DNA of 64,000 nt from Fallopia convolvulus. Lineage: Eukaryota > Streptophyta > Magnoliopsida > Caryophyllales > Polygonaceae. A program made the translations under genes and the position numbers. Shown piece after piece: positions 10,680-22,302 of the stretch. The notes under the pieces were generated by a model, which saw only the letters and a program-made list of their open reading frames with translations, had not been told where the DNA came from and made no database searches. The stretch is taken from positions 54,677,325-54,741,324 of the forward strand of contig OZ024726.1 in the NCBI GenBank assembly GCA_964016875.1. Reading direction: 5' to 3'. Position 1 is the stretch's first letter, and every line of letters starts with the position of its first letter.

Positions 10680-11640
10680 GCTTTAAAGAATCCTTGAAGC
10701 AAAGATGCCAGGCTAAAAAGGCAATGGTAACAATCCATAGATCGATCAACTTAAAATTGAACCACCAACTACGAATTTATCTATAAACAAACCATTTTCT
10801 TTAAAGAATCCTTGAAGGTAAGATACCAAGCACTTCGTTGTAACCCTTATTCCAAGTGAGTCATCACCCTTGCAGAAAATCCCATAACTCAACCATCGGA
10901 ATCGTACACCAATATCATGAACAAAGTCTGCCTGTTACCGTCCATCACTATCACATATCACCTAAGCAATCGACGTCATGCCACCCTCTCTAACTAAGCC
11001 ATATGTATTAAGCTTCACCCAACCTAGCTTCTTGGGATCTTATTCCACATAATAAAACCTTCCTGCCTATCTCCGTTATTCTTGGAACTTTGTAAAGGTA
11101 GCTTCGCATTCTTATACTCCTCAACTTGACCATATATGAAGGGACGCAAACAAAAAACTATATATATTACCCCAATTCCAAATCCACCACAAGGTTGTAA
11201 AAAATATTAGTCCAAGGAACTACCCCAGTACAGATAATATTACAAAAAATATTAACCCACATCCAAAGAGCAAAATTAGATAGAAAAAGTTCCATGGAAA
11301 GAGGCAGGTGGATATCATCCCACAAGTGCTTTATGATATCACAATCACACATTATAAGGTGAATCAATGACTCCTCGGTTGTGCATATAGAGCAATTCAC
11401 GTTAATAGCGAAGTGCATATGGACTCCCTCTTGATTAATTAGTAAGGATGACGCCTATGAGAATTAACCAAGAAAACATTTGGACTATATTGTTAGTGTC
11501 CAGATGCCAAATTGCCTTATAAATCATCTTATCTGCACATTGCTTCTTGCTCCCCTTCTTGATTAAATTGTAAATTGAAGACACTGGATAGGCTCCACAA
11601 GTCGTGTACCGCCCGCTTAATTAACACATCCACAAATCCC
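10680..11640 (-). pseudogene. Decayed LINE: zinc-binding RT (zf-RVT) and RNase H-like remnants
   Basis: A minus-strand frame at 11418-11167 reads CSICTTEESLIHLIMCDCD and HLWDDIHLP, the C-x2-C...H...C pattern of the zinc-binding domain found downstream of reverse transcriptase in plant LINE-type proteins. Further down, near 11030-10983, LGWVKLNTYGLVREGG resembles the start of the plant RNase H domain (usually GWVKLNxDG), with several stops around it. The reverse transcriptase itself is not recognisable. Old and inactive. Confidence 0.65.
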
Positions 11641-11683
11641 ATATCATCCAAAAATGCCACCGAAGCCAACTTAATAGAAGACG

Positions 11684-11786
11684 TGCCTTCAGATGTCTAG
11701 TCAAGCGGTTAAGCCTCTAAAAATAATATCTAGAGGTCTCTGGTTCGACTTTCATGGTCAGTAGTACCCTTCACCAAAAAAAAAAG
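11684..11786 (+). mobile_element. Short tRNA-derived SINE with A-tail and 11-bp target duplication
   Basis: The duplication AATAGAAGACG is at 11673-11683 and 11787-11797. Inside are an A-box-like TCTAGTCAAGCGG (11696-11707), a B-box-like GGTTCGACT (11742-11750) and a run of ten or more A before the right duplication. At 103 bp it is short for a SINE. It lies between a LINE remnant and the Athila element. Confidence 0.82.
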
Positions 11787-11910
11787 AATAGAAGACGATA
11801 GTAGAGGACTAGAGGAGATAAGATCTCCCAGAAACTGGTGCCAGAATCCATAAATCATGCATGGTGTAGTCCATTATACTATCTAAATCCACACCCATCA
11901 CAATGGCAGG

Positions 11911-13279
11911 TGATTGGCTGAAAGTCGTTGTGCCAAATAAAAAAAAATTCCCTAGTTACACAACTAGTATAGCTGGTAAGTCGGGGTCGTACCCATGAGA
12001 CACTCGTATCCTAAGTTATATTATTATCAACTCACAAAGTAACAAAGGGGGAGAATTTTTGGATTATTAATCTAAAACTATGAAAAATTAAGCAAGCAAA
12101 GCAATTAAACAAAACAAAGGTTTGGTTTTTATCAGATTAAGGAAAGCAACCCTATTCAAGCATTCACTTTCTTCATCAAGTTATTGATCATTGATTCAAA
12201 CAAGTTATTCCCTTTGGTTATTCCTATCCTGATCATAAATAGAACATGGCAACGAGACATGCAAACTTAATATCCAAATAATACATGAAACGATCATAAA
12301 TCATAAGGACATTAGCAATGAGAACAAGGATAAGCAGGATACATGCAATTGAATTCCAACGAGTCAAACAATCAACATGCATTCAAATCTCTTTCTGAAT
12401 TGTTTTAGTCCAACGAGTCCTAAATCAATTGAGTTGCTACAAAGATTAGGTTTTGCTACGAGAAAACCTAGATCTAGCAATAGAGAGTATTAATTTCAAC
12501 TAATTGGCCAGACAAGCAGAAATCAACACAATCAATATTAATTAAGCACAAGAGAATCGAAATAACCTGTAAGGAATAAACTTGAGAAAAGAATCTCACA
12601 ATAAACTTGAGTCTGAAAGCTTCAACTTGAATAGAATCAAAGAAGTTTAGTTCTCCATAGAAGAGAGAATACAAAAGTATGGAATAATAGAAATTAGGTC
12701 TGAAGAGTTCCTAACAAAGGTGAAAACAAGGCTTAAATAGCCAACTCAAAACACGTACTAAAAAGAAAAGGAAACTAATATAATAAAATATAGCAGAAAA
12801 TCTCTGTCTCGGATCGCCGACATTGACACCCGCGGTCGCAGGGTAGTGAACCGCGGGCGCGGTTTTCCCAACTGAGACGATGTTGTTCTGACCTTGAAAC
12901 CGCGGGCGCGGGTTGGTAAACCGCGGTCGCGGGTCTTTCCCGACAGCATCCTGGCGGTACTGTGGGAGGTGGTTTTGACCTACTTAGAGTTGGAATTTGA
13001 ACTCGCAGTAAAAACATGAATTTTAGCTCTTTGATTTAGCTTTCCAATGATACCAAATTCAGCTTCATCCGATCACCGTAGCTCCCGAACGATGCGTCAC
13101 AAGAAAGTGGTGTCAAAACAACCCCAAATCAACACGACTTTGAAATCTTCTCAACACTCTTGATTTCTTCACTTTAGCTCTTGACTTCGACTTTCACAAA
13201 ACACTTATAAAAACATGTTAAACCACTCATGACTAATGCTAACAAGTCCTAGATACACTATACAAACTACAGTATATCA
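11911..13279 (-). repeat. 3' LTR of the Athila element
   Basis: 1,369 bp, TG...CA when read on the plus strand. It contains several GC-rich CCGCGGGCGCGG-like motifs at about 12828-12935 in an otherwise AT-rich LTR, and a possible TATA-like GCTATTTAAGCC on the minus strand near 12730. Confidence 0.93.
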
Positions 13280-14689
13280 AATTCCCCCATACTTAGACCT
13301 TGCTCGTCCTCGAGTAAGCTCAAAATAAAATCAAACAAGACAATGCAACAAAGGTCTACAGACAGTAGTTGGGAAGATGATTTAAAACTCAAAAGCACTC
13401 AAAATAAGCTCACAACCCGAACCCAAGTAAAGAATGAAAGTGCATACAATGAAGTCCTAGCACAATCTATCACTCATAATAATAGTACATCAAAGATCAA
13501 AGTAAAAACCCATAACAATAATCCCCAAGCCCCAACAAGAATGTTCCTAGGCACTCTTTTTATTTTCCACTCATTCTGCTTAGGCGCCCTTTCGGGTTTT
13601 CACATAACCACTCATTTCATTTTTCTATAGATGTGCTCACCAATTCACTTTCACTCTTTTTAGCCTCTTATTACCCCAGGCTAATGCCGGTCCGAGCCCT
13701 TGATTTTTGCCTGAGCCGCCCTTTCGGGTTTTCAACTCAGCACAGGATTTATATGTCTTTTTTGAATTTTTTACTCTTTTTTTTGCTCTGTACAAAACTG
13801 AATGCAACTAAAAGCAACTAACTAAGATAAGTGGTGAGTACTCCCACCCCCATACTTAAACCTTTCATTGTCCTCAGTGAAACTAAAGACAAAAAAATAA
13901 AGTAAAGGAAAAGGAAATCAGAAGACTCACTATGTTGATCCCGGTGAAAACTGGAAATAGTCATGCTAACCTTTCATGTAGAACTCAACATGCCACTATC
14001 TCATCTCATCAATAGAAAATGCCATGTGCCTCAAATCCTTGCTAACGTCATCAAGTGTCCCTCTCATAACAGACTCCAAAAATCTCAACCAAAACAATGA
14101 TAATCCATTGAAACGGATTTGTGGTGATCTTGGTAATGAAGGTATTTGTGGGAAATGTGAAGATGTGGAAAGAAGATCGTGGGGTTTATGGAGATGTAGA
14201 AGATTGGAAATTTGAAGTGTGGATGAAAAAGATTGGTGGGTTGTGAATGGGAGTAAAGGGTAGAAAAGTGGTTCAATGGAGGTTTGAGAAATAGTAGAAG
14301 AGGAGAGGCAGAAGATGAAAGAAGATGGAGTGCAGAGGGAGTAGGGCCGGTGGAAAGAAAGGGCCCACTCTGCCTCGGATTTTTTTTTTGATTTTTATGA
14401 TTTTTTTTTATCTCGCGTGAACAGTACCCCGCGGGCGCGGGTCTCAGCGACAACCGCAGTTTCAAAAACTGCGGTTGCAGCCGTCTAGTACCTGTACGTC
14501 TGGTTTTCCGAGAAGTAAACTTTCCAAAAAAAATATCTTTTGATCCTAGTACTTGCATGTTAGCCCAGCAAGATTGAAAGGGAAACTAAACTAAAACAAA
14601 AACAAAGAAAAAGGAAAAGAAAACTTACCTCGGGTTGCCTCCCGAGCAGCGCCTTTGTTTAACGTCGTTGGCTCGACGTTTGGAATTTC
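13280..14689 (-). other. 3' noncoding region of the Athila element with two PPT-like motifs
   Basis: Minus-strand GAGGACGAGCAAGG...AAGTATGGGGG lies beside the LTR (13285-13315), and a similar GAGGACAATGAAAGG...AAGTATGGGGG at about 13850-13880. Such paired motifs are usual in Athila/Tat elements. A minus-strand open frame of 157 codons (14558-14085) has no recognisable domain and biased composition, and I do not call it a gene. Confidence 0.6.
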
Positions 14690-15439
14690 TCAGGTATTAT
14701 CAAATATATCAAATTTTTCTTCTTTTCCATCAAATTCCATTGTTAAATATCCTTTAGACACATTTATCTGAGTGTTGACAGTTTTTAAGAAAGGTCTTCC
14801 TAGTAAAATAGGACTATCATGCTTATTTGACTCCATGTCCAACACAAAGAAATTAGCAGGGAAAATTAGACCATTAACTTTAACAAGCACATCCTCCACT
14901 ATACCTTTTGGACACACTCTAGATTGATCAGCCAATTGTAACACAGTTCTAGTGTCTTGCAAAGGTCCAAGTTTTAAAGACTCAAACAAAGTAGAAGGCA
15001 TGACATTAATTGATGCACCTAAATCTAGCATGACATTTTTAATCATCGTGTCACCAATAATGCATGGAATATTGAACATGCCAGGATCACTACACTTCTT
15101 AGGCAAACGCCTTTGAAGTACAACAGAGACATTTTCACTAATTTTGACCTTTTGTTTCCCTTTTGATTTTTGATTCCTTTTAATTGTGCAAAGCTCTTTC
15201 AGAAATTTAGCAAATCTAGGAACACTATTAATCAGATTCAGCAAAGGGATGTTTACCTCACACTTGGAGAATGTCTCAAAGATCTCCTTGTCATGCTCTG
15301 GCTTCCTTGTATCCTTGAGTGCTTCAGGGAACGGAGGGGGTGGCTTTTGGGAGTTCATGGGAGGAAACTCAAGACGTATATACTCATCTCGGGGTACACG
15401 AACAAAGTCGCAAACATTGGAGTTCTCCCACGGAAGCTA
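14690..15439 (-). pseudogene. Athila protease region
   Basis: The minus-strand frame contains the aspartic protease signature MLDLGASINVMP, a flap-like segment and ILLGRPFLKTVNT near the end, as in plant Ty3/gypsy elements. It is in the same frame as gag, separated from it by a TAG at 15439-15437. The frame stops at 14690 with no RT after it. Confidence 0.85.
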
Positions 15440-15477
15440 GTCTTCTGAAATTTTCGAGGCATCGTCACCACGGGTAG

Positions 15478-15690
15478 GGGACCCGCGGGCGCCGTTCACC
15501 AAACTGCGGTCGCCGGTAGGAGACCCGCGGGCGCGGTTCACCAAACCGCGGTCGTCGGTAGGTGACCCGCGGGCGCGGTCCACCAAACCGCGGTCGCCGG
15601 TAGGGGACCCGCGGTTGCGGGTTTCGTCGAGTTCGATTTCCGAGCTCTTAGTTAAGGTGTCGCGGGCGCGGGTGTCCTCCGGCGGGCGCG
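15478..15690 (-). repeat. GC-rich tandem repeat inside gag
   Basis: About four units of 42-45 bp built from CCGCGGGCGCGG and CCGCGGTCGCCGG encode repeats of the form RGSPTGDRGLVNRA. The same core also occurs in both LTRs and near 14430-14470 in the 3' region. Confidence 0.85.
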
Positions 15691-16423
15691 GGTTCTCTGT
15701 TTCTGGTTCGCTACGTGATATTTCTTTCCCGCTCTTGAGTGTGATAGCGCTCACATTCTCCCTCGGGTTTATGGGCTGAGCCGATAATTTCCCTAAGTCT
15801 CTTGCCTTCAGTCTACTCACAATAGTGGCCAGTTGACTGATTTGGGTCTCCATGTTTTTGAGACTAGCTTGAGTGTTATGTCCCAACTGGTCAACCGTAT
15901 TGGCAAGTCGTATGAACATCTCTTCTGCATTAAAGGAGGAGTTTTGATTCTGAACTAGAGGTCTTGGAGCATAAGGTTGCTTGTATTGCTGATTTCCTCC
16001 TTGCTGATTGTATTGAGGCTGATTCTGATTCCCATATCTCAAATTTTGATGATCTTTCCAGCCTGGATTGTATGAGTTATAATAAGAGTCATAACGAGGT
16101 CTAGGAGGTTCATAACCTCCTACAGCATTGACCTCAACATGAGGTTCCTGGAGTTGTGGGCAAGCATCAGTAGGGTGAAGAGTGTCAGCACAAATTCCAC
16201 ATGCCTTCAATTGTTGGGGAGTTCCTTGAAGCATAAACCTCTTCATCATATCCTTCAATTCCGCCACCTCAGATCTTATAACAGAAGATGAGGAGTCCAT
16301 AGCATTAACTCCTTTGGTGCCTGTTCTCTTGTTGAATTGCCTTGAATTTTCAGCTAGCTCGGAAAAGAGCTCAAGGGCCTCTGCTGGTGTCTTGTTCATT
16401 AGGCTTCCACCACAAGCCGCATT

Positions 16424-17834
16424 TGATGTCCATGTTTTTAGTATAGTTTTAGTATGTTTTTCTAGGACTTTTAGTCTAGTTTAGTTGTGTTTTTGTGAGT
16501 GTTCTGTGTCTTTCTAGTATAGTTTGCATATTTTGTGAAAAGTATGGAAACTACGCTATTTGTGTGTTTTTGTATAGGTTTTGAGGCGGATTTGGATGCA
16601 TTCAAAGGACATTAGAAGAGAGGATCAAGCTAGGAAGAAGGAAGGAAGAAAGTTATGGAAGAAACCCCCGCAAAATCCAAAGGAAGAAGGAAGAAACATG
16701 AGAAATCAAGTCAAGACCAACCTCGATATCGACCCTCTGGGGGTCGATATCGATGCATTCAGCCCAGCCGCCCAAGTTAAAAGCCCATTAAATGCTTTTA
16801 TTATGCATTCGTTTATCTTTAGTAGGTTTTGTTTTTATGGAAACTTTTTAAGAGGGATATTCTAGTATAAATACCCTTGTTTAGACTCAATCTTTCTCTC
16901 TCGGATGTTAGTTCTAAAGAGACGCCTCCTAGGGTTTTTATTTAAATGCTATTTTGAGAGACAAGTGTTGCTAGGAGCACAAGCAAGAAGATTGTGGGAG
17001 ATTTTCTTGTGTTCTAGTGTGTTCTAAGACAAGTTTGAAGTTTTTAATTCAAGCCTTTAGTTTTAATTCAATTATGTTCTCTTTCAATTGTTTTGCTTGT
17101 TTTTCTTCAATCATGAGTGAGTAGTCTCCTTCTCTAGGGTTAGGGTTAGAAACCCAACATGATTGTGCATGAATGATGATGTGATGAATGAATTGAATGC
17201 CTTTTATCTATTCTTCTACTTGTTTGAGCAAAAGCTTTGACGAAAGTTGAAGTATTTCATGTTTATAACTTAATTGAAAGAGAAAGTTGTGAATTTGAAT
17301 ACGAGATAAAGTTTGAGACGAAAGTTGAGAACTTTAGATCAAAGCAAGTAGATTAAGTGAACTGATTTGTGAAAATTGATTGATTTGCTTGATTAATTCA
17401 ATGAAAGTTGATAACTTTATGTTAAAGGCATGATATTTATGATTTATGTTATCTAAAATTGCATGATTGTGTTGTGGTGAACCCCTATCCTAGAGCTTTT
17501 CCCTTAATTGAGTTAAGTTTTCAAACCCAGGTACCTCGATATCGACCCTGCCCAGGTCGATACCGACCTGCAATTTTCCCCTTTCTTCTTGTTGTTTACT
17601 TAGTTTTTCTGCTGAGTTCATACCTCGATAACGACCCTGACAAGGTCGATATCGACCCCTTCCCGTGCATTTATTTAGTTGTTTTGTTTTGTTCTTTGCT
17701 TTGTTTTGTCTTCTCTTTTGCTTTTTAGTTTAGTAATCAAACATAACCTTGCTTCCCGTGGACGATCCTGACCTCCCTATATACAACGGGGTCTTGACTA
17801 CAAATTTATTTGTTGTCGGAAAACCCTTTCAACA
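16424..17834 (+). mobile_element. Nested solo LTR, 1,411 bp, with 5-bp target duplication
   Basis: It starts TGATGTCC and ends TTTCAACA. The duplication GCATT lies at 16419-16423 and 17835-17839 and is the gag sequence that was interrupted. A TATA box TATAAATA at 16866-16873 and the 3' motif CCCGTGGACGATCC near 17757 set the orientation as plus. CGATATCGACC palindromic motifs recur at about 16721-16755, 17536-17565 and 17631-17660. No internal region remains, so it is a recombination-derived solo LTR. Confidence 0.9.
16866..16873 (+). promoter_or_regulatory. TATA box of the solo LTR
   Basis: TATAAATA followed by a CT-rich leader (CTTTCTCTCTCGG) about 25 bases downstream, typical of an LTR promoter. 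Confidence 0.6.
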
Positions 17835-18599
17835 GCATTCACCATTCTACGTTCATCTTCCATCAATCCACCAAAGAAATAAAGTACCAGATCTTGATCA
17901 GAGTACCCATGATGTGGGCAACTAGAACACAGCCTCTTGAAGTGCTCATGATAATCATACAGGCTCTCCCAAGCCTGTTGCTCAATATTGCTCAAGCTCT
18001 TCTTCATACTGTTCTATTTGGTGGCTATAAAATACTTCTCCAAGAATGATGCTTTCATCTTAGTCCATGTATTAATCGAGCCTGGAGAAAGATAGTAGAG
18101 CCACTCATTGGTTGAATCCTTTAAAGAGAAAGGAAACGCCCTCGGCTTGATCTGGTCTTCTGTTACATCAGCAGGCTTCATACTAGAGCAGACCTGATCA
18201 AATTCAGCAAGATGCTTGTTAGGGTCTTCTCCACCCATCCCATGGAAGTGGGGCAAAAGGTGGATCAACCCGGACTTCAACTCAAACTTGACACCTTGAT
18301 TCAGCACAGGGAACTGAACAACCAGGGGTTGTTGTTGAATGTTTGGGGCAGTCAGTTGCCTCAAAGTCTGATCTCCCATTGTCTCAGCTTCAGCAGAATT
18401 CAAGTTGAAAGGTAATTCAAGGAGTAGTTCCCGAGCTTCACGTCTCAACCTAGAAAGGGTCCTTTCAATCTCTGAATCAAAAGGAAAAAGAGAAGAATCA
18501 GTAGCACGGGTGTGGACCATAAACTAGGGTCCACGCCAGAGATGGTAACAATAAAAACTTAGAATTAAACAAAGTGTCCCCGGCAAGGGCGCCAAAATT

Positions 18600-19970
18600 T
18601 GACTGGCTGAAAGTCGTCATGTCAAATCAAAAATAATTCCCTAGTTACACAACTAGTATAGCTGGTAAGTCGGGGTCGTGCCCATGAGACACTCGTATCC
18701 TAAGTTATATTATTATCAACTCACAAAGTAACAAAGGGGGAGAATTTTTGGATTATTAATCTAAAACTATGAAAAATTAAGCAAGCAAAGCAATTAAACA
18801 AAACAAAGGTTTGGTTTTTATCAGATTAAGGAAAGCAACTCTATTCAAGCATCCACTTTTTTCATCAAGTTATTGATCATTGATTCAAACAAGTTATTCC
18901 CTTTGGTTATTCCTATCCTGATCATAAATAGAACATGGCAACGAGACATGCAAACTTAATATCCAAATAATACATGAAACGATCATAAATCATAAGGACA
19001 TTAGCAATGAGAACAAGGATAAGCAGGATACATGCAATTGAATTCCAATGAGTCAAACAATCAACATGTATTCAAATCTCTTTCTAAATTGTTTTAGTCC
19101 AACAAGTCCTAAATCAATTGAGTTGCTACAAAGATTAGGTTTTGCTACGAGAAAACCTAGATCTAGCAATAGAGAGTATTAATTTCAACTAATTGGTCAG
19201 ACAAGCAGAAATCAACACAATCAATATTAATTAAGCACAAGAGAATCGAAATAACATGTAAGGAATAAACTTAAGAAAAGAATCTCACAATAAACTTGAG
19301 TCTGAAAGCTTCAACTTGAATAGAATCAAAGGAGGTTAGTTCTCCATAGAAGAGAGAATACAAAAGTATGAAATAATAGAAATTAGGTCTGAAGAGTTCC
19401 TAACAAAGATGAAAACAAGGCTTAAATAGCCAACTCAAAACACGTACTAAAAAGAAAAGGAAACTAATATAATAAAAGATAGCAGAAAATCTCTGTCTCG
19501 GATCGCCGACATTGACACCCGCGGGCGGAGGTAGTGAACCGCGGGCGCGGTTTTCCCAACTGAGACGATGTTGTTCTGACCTTGAAACCGCGGGCGCGGG
19601 TTGGTAAACCGCGGTCGCGGGTCTTCTCCCGACAGCATCCTGGCGGTACTTTTGGAGGTGGTTTTGACCTACTTAGAGTTGGAATTTGAACTCGCAGTAA
19701 AAACATGAATTTTAGCTCTTCGATTTAGCTTTCCAATGATACCAAATTCAGCTTCATCCGATCATCGTAGCTCCCGAACGGTGAGTCACAAGAAAGTGGT
19801 GTCAAAACAACTCCAAATCAACACTTGACTTCGAAATCTTCTCAACACTCTTGATTTCTTCACTTTAGCTCTTGACTTCGACTTTCACAAAACACTTATA
19901 AAAACATGCTAAACCACTCATGACTAATGCTAACAAGTCCTAGATACACTATACAAACTACAGTATATCA
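18600..19970 (-). repeat. 5' LTR of the Athila element
   Basis: 1,371 bp, aligned end to end with the LTR at 11911 with only scattered substitutions and small indels, so insertion was fairly recent. It carries the same CCGCGGGCGCGG motifs at about 19518-19622. Confidence 0.93.
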
Positions 19971-20150
19971 GCAGGCCTAGAATTTCTCGAGGGGAGGCAA
20001 AAATACTCAATAAAAGGGTGGTCGACTTGTCGCACGAATGGCACGATGGAGAACAAGTCTTAAGCAACCATAACTAGGTTATAAAAAAAAAAGTAAAATA
20101 CCAACAAAATAATTTCACATTTATCTTTAAAGTTGAACAATATTTGTTTT

Positions 20151-21419
20151 GGCCGAATACATAAATAGGTCCCTGAACTTTGACGATTTTGGCATCCATA
20201 TCCTTGTACTTTTGAGGTTTTAAATAGGTACTTGTACTATACATTTTTTTGTCATTTAAACACAAAAATCCGATCTGACAAAACGCGTGTAACACACCTT
20301 CGTAATTGTGACTAAGATAGGATAAATTATTCTAATTCTTATTTTTTTAATAATGTATAAACATAATTTTTTTTCTTTAATTGCATTCTTTCATTTCTTT
20401 TCTCTTTTTTTCCTCTTTTTTCTTTTATAATTTTTTTTCTCTTTTTTCTTTATAATTTCTTTTCAATGATGCATTGAATCGACGGACTTTAGTAGAGAGT
20501 CAGGCCGGAACGACGAACTCGGGAAGAGTCAGGCCGGAACGCCGAACTCGAGACAAAAAGTCAGGGCGGAACGACTGACTCAACGACGGACTCAAGAGAG
20601 AGTCAGGCCGGAACGACGGACTCAAGAGAGAGTCAGGCCGGAACGACGGACTCTGGAGAGAGTCGAGCCAGAACGAAGAACTCGGGACAAAAAGAATGGC
20701 CCGACTGAAACTCAGATCTGAATGCCGGTGGTGAACAACCCAGATCTGAAAGAAGGGATGGACTGAAACTCAAAACTCGGGACATAAAGATCGAATGGTT
20801 GAAACTCAGAAAAGAATGGTGTTTCTAATTCCTCCAGATCTGGTTTCGGGATAGATCTTGAAGATGGTGTTTCGGGACAGTCAAGATTTAGATCTCCAGA
20901 TCTTGAACAACCCTTGGAAGGAACTTGAATTCTTCACCGGCGACAAAGAGTCTGAATTCTTCACCGCCGCTGACGAACTCGGGTCGGGGAGGAGGCAGTC
21001 ATGGGGTCGGAGGAGGAGGGGCGGTGATGAAGGATGAGGCAGAGAAGATGTGTCGGTTGTGAAGAATCGAATTCTTTCTCCCGAGTCCGACAATCTGTAC
21101 TGATTCTCTTGGGATTTTTTTTTGGTCGGATCTCTTGGGATTTTTTGGGCTGTACATCCATTGAAAAAAGGAGGAAGAAGATCTAAAAAGAAAAAAAAAT
21201 ATATATTTATAAAAATTATCTACGTTGCATAGTGAGAATTACGTGGAAAAAGAAATATGTACAGTAAACGCGAGTGTATTGCACACAGCTAAAAATCGTG
21301 TGATTTGTGTTTAAATGACAAAAATATGTATAGTATAATGACTTATTTGAAACCCCTAAAGTATAGGGATATGAGTGCCAAAATCGTCAAAGTTCAGGGA
21401 CCTATTTATGTATTCGGCC
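20151..21419. mobile_element. Non-autonomous MULE, possible Pack-MULE, 10-bp target duplication
   Basis: The TIRs begin GGCCGAATACATAAATAGG and extend, with mismatches, over about 90 bp on each side. The duplication TATTTGTTTT lies at 20141-20150 and 21420-21429. The interior contrasts with its flanks: a 30-bp tandem repeat at 20490-20690 and a GC-richer block at 20930-21080 with a Ser/Pro-rich minus-strand frame (21093-20881). That block could be captured host sequence, but I do not recognise the source. Confidence 0.88.
20490..20690. repeat. ~30-bp tandem repeat within the MULE
   Basis: About six units of GAGAGAGTCAGGCCGGAACG followed by ACGGACTCAA, with point differences between units. 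Confidence 0.88.
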
Positions 21420-21429
21420 TATTTGTTTT

Positions 21430-22285
21430 TGAATTATATTTTGATGCATAACACATTATATATGAAAAATCCATAGGTTATACATAATTCAAAAACAAAA
21501 ATATCACAAATGAAGATTTATCATTTTGTGTCAAAAAATAATTCAAAACCCTAATATGTTTAAGTTTAAGTAATATTTTATGAAAGGGTCGACTTGTAAT
21601 TTGTTGGTTGTCCAATTACAAATACCGACATGCATTAAGCTCAACTGTTTTACAGTCTGAAAAACGACTAATTAGGTTAAGGTTTTTTTTTTTTTAATTT
21701 TGAGATTTCATTGTTATTGATCAAGGGTTTAAATTAAGTATGATTTACGCATATATCACATTATCACGCGTGAATCAACATATATATATTTAAAAGATTT
21801 AAAACTTTTTTGGCTGATTCTTGACAATTATTTATGTTATGATTGCTCAGCCTGGTACACACCACACATGATTAAATTTGTCAAGAGGTTCCGACCAATT
21901 GGGTTCGATTCGCTTGTGCCATAAACAATTAATTTTGATTACCTATCGAAGTGGGCTTAATTTGACTCTAATTCTATAAATTTCATACTAACGGAACAAG
22001 CCAAACAAGTATTGTCATTTTTCACATGGGCTAACGTTTTAAAATTTCTGGGCTTAAAGATTCCAACCTGCCTAATCATTTAGTCCGTCTAAGGCTATCT
22101 AGATAACTGTTTTGGCCGTCTAGGCGCTAGGCGACTCCTTTCCACCCACCCATGGTCTGTCTAGCTTTTTAATGTATGGTGGATTTCCCAAGGGATAATC
22201 ACATTTGTAAAACCACATTTTGTTGAAATTAGTTATGTTATTTACCCTAGTTGTCATTTATTTTAAGGGTATTCTAAAAACAATT
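21430..22285. other. Intergenic, no gene seen
   Basis: AT-rich sequence with stops in all frames. No transposon end or RNA gene recognised. Confidence 0.5.
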
Positions 22286-22302
22286 ACAGTAGTATATATG
22301 GT

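Larger units (their letters stand above)
15437..18520 (-). pseudogene. Athila gag, interrupted by a stop and a nested solo LTR
   Basis: The N-terminal part (18520-18014, MVHTRATDSS) includes the capsid-like HFHGMGGEDPNKHLAEF and WLYYLSPGSI. A TAG at 18016-18014 interrupts it and the same frame continues to NSMKKSLSNIEQQAWESL and GGLMEDERRMVNA (to about 17840). The nested LTR (16424-17834) splits the next codons. Beyond it the frame resumes with ACGGSLMNKTPAEALEL and runs to 15437. A CCHC knuckle is visible (CGICADTLHPTDAC), followed by a Gln/Asn/Tyr-rich stretch. Residues encoded at about 15690-15478 are a young tandem repeat. Confidence 0.88.
11911..19970 (-). mobile_element. Athila-type Ty3/gypsy LTR retrotransposon lacking RT/RNaseH/INT
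   Basis: Two near-identical LTRs (11911-13279 and 18600-19970) start TG and end CA and are flanked by the 5-bp duplication GCAGG (11906-11910 and 19971-19975). On the minus strand the primer-binding site follows the 5' LTR: TGGCGCCCTTGCCGGGGAC, one base off the tRNA-Asp complement used by Athila elements. A polypurine tract, GTATGGGGGAATT, precedes the 3' LTR at 13280-13292. Gag and protease are present. The usual RT, RNase H and integrase are absent between the protease end (14690) and the conserved post-pol motif at about 14625-14675 (minus strand GGGAGGCAACCCGAGG). It is therefore non-autonomous. Confidence 0.93.

Noticed and set aside
11690..11760. Possible tRNA gene
   Set aside because: A and B boxes are present but no cloverleaf can be drawn and the unit has an A-tail and target duplication; it is a SINE.
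13343..13821. Plus-strand frames between the Athila LTR and protease
   Set aside because: Antisense to the element, no domain, low-complexity composition.
14085..14558. 157-codon minus-strand frame
   Set aside because: Lies in the 3' noncoding part of the Athila element; Ser/Leu/His-rich with no recognisable env-like features such as a clear signal peptide or membrane anchor.
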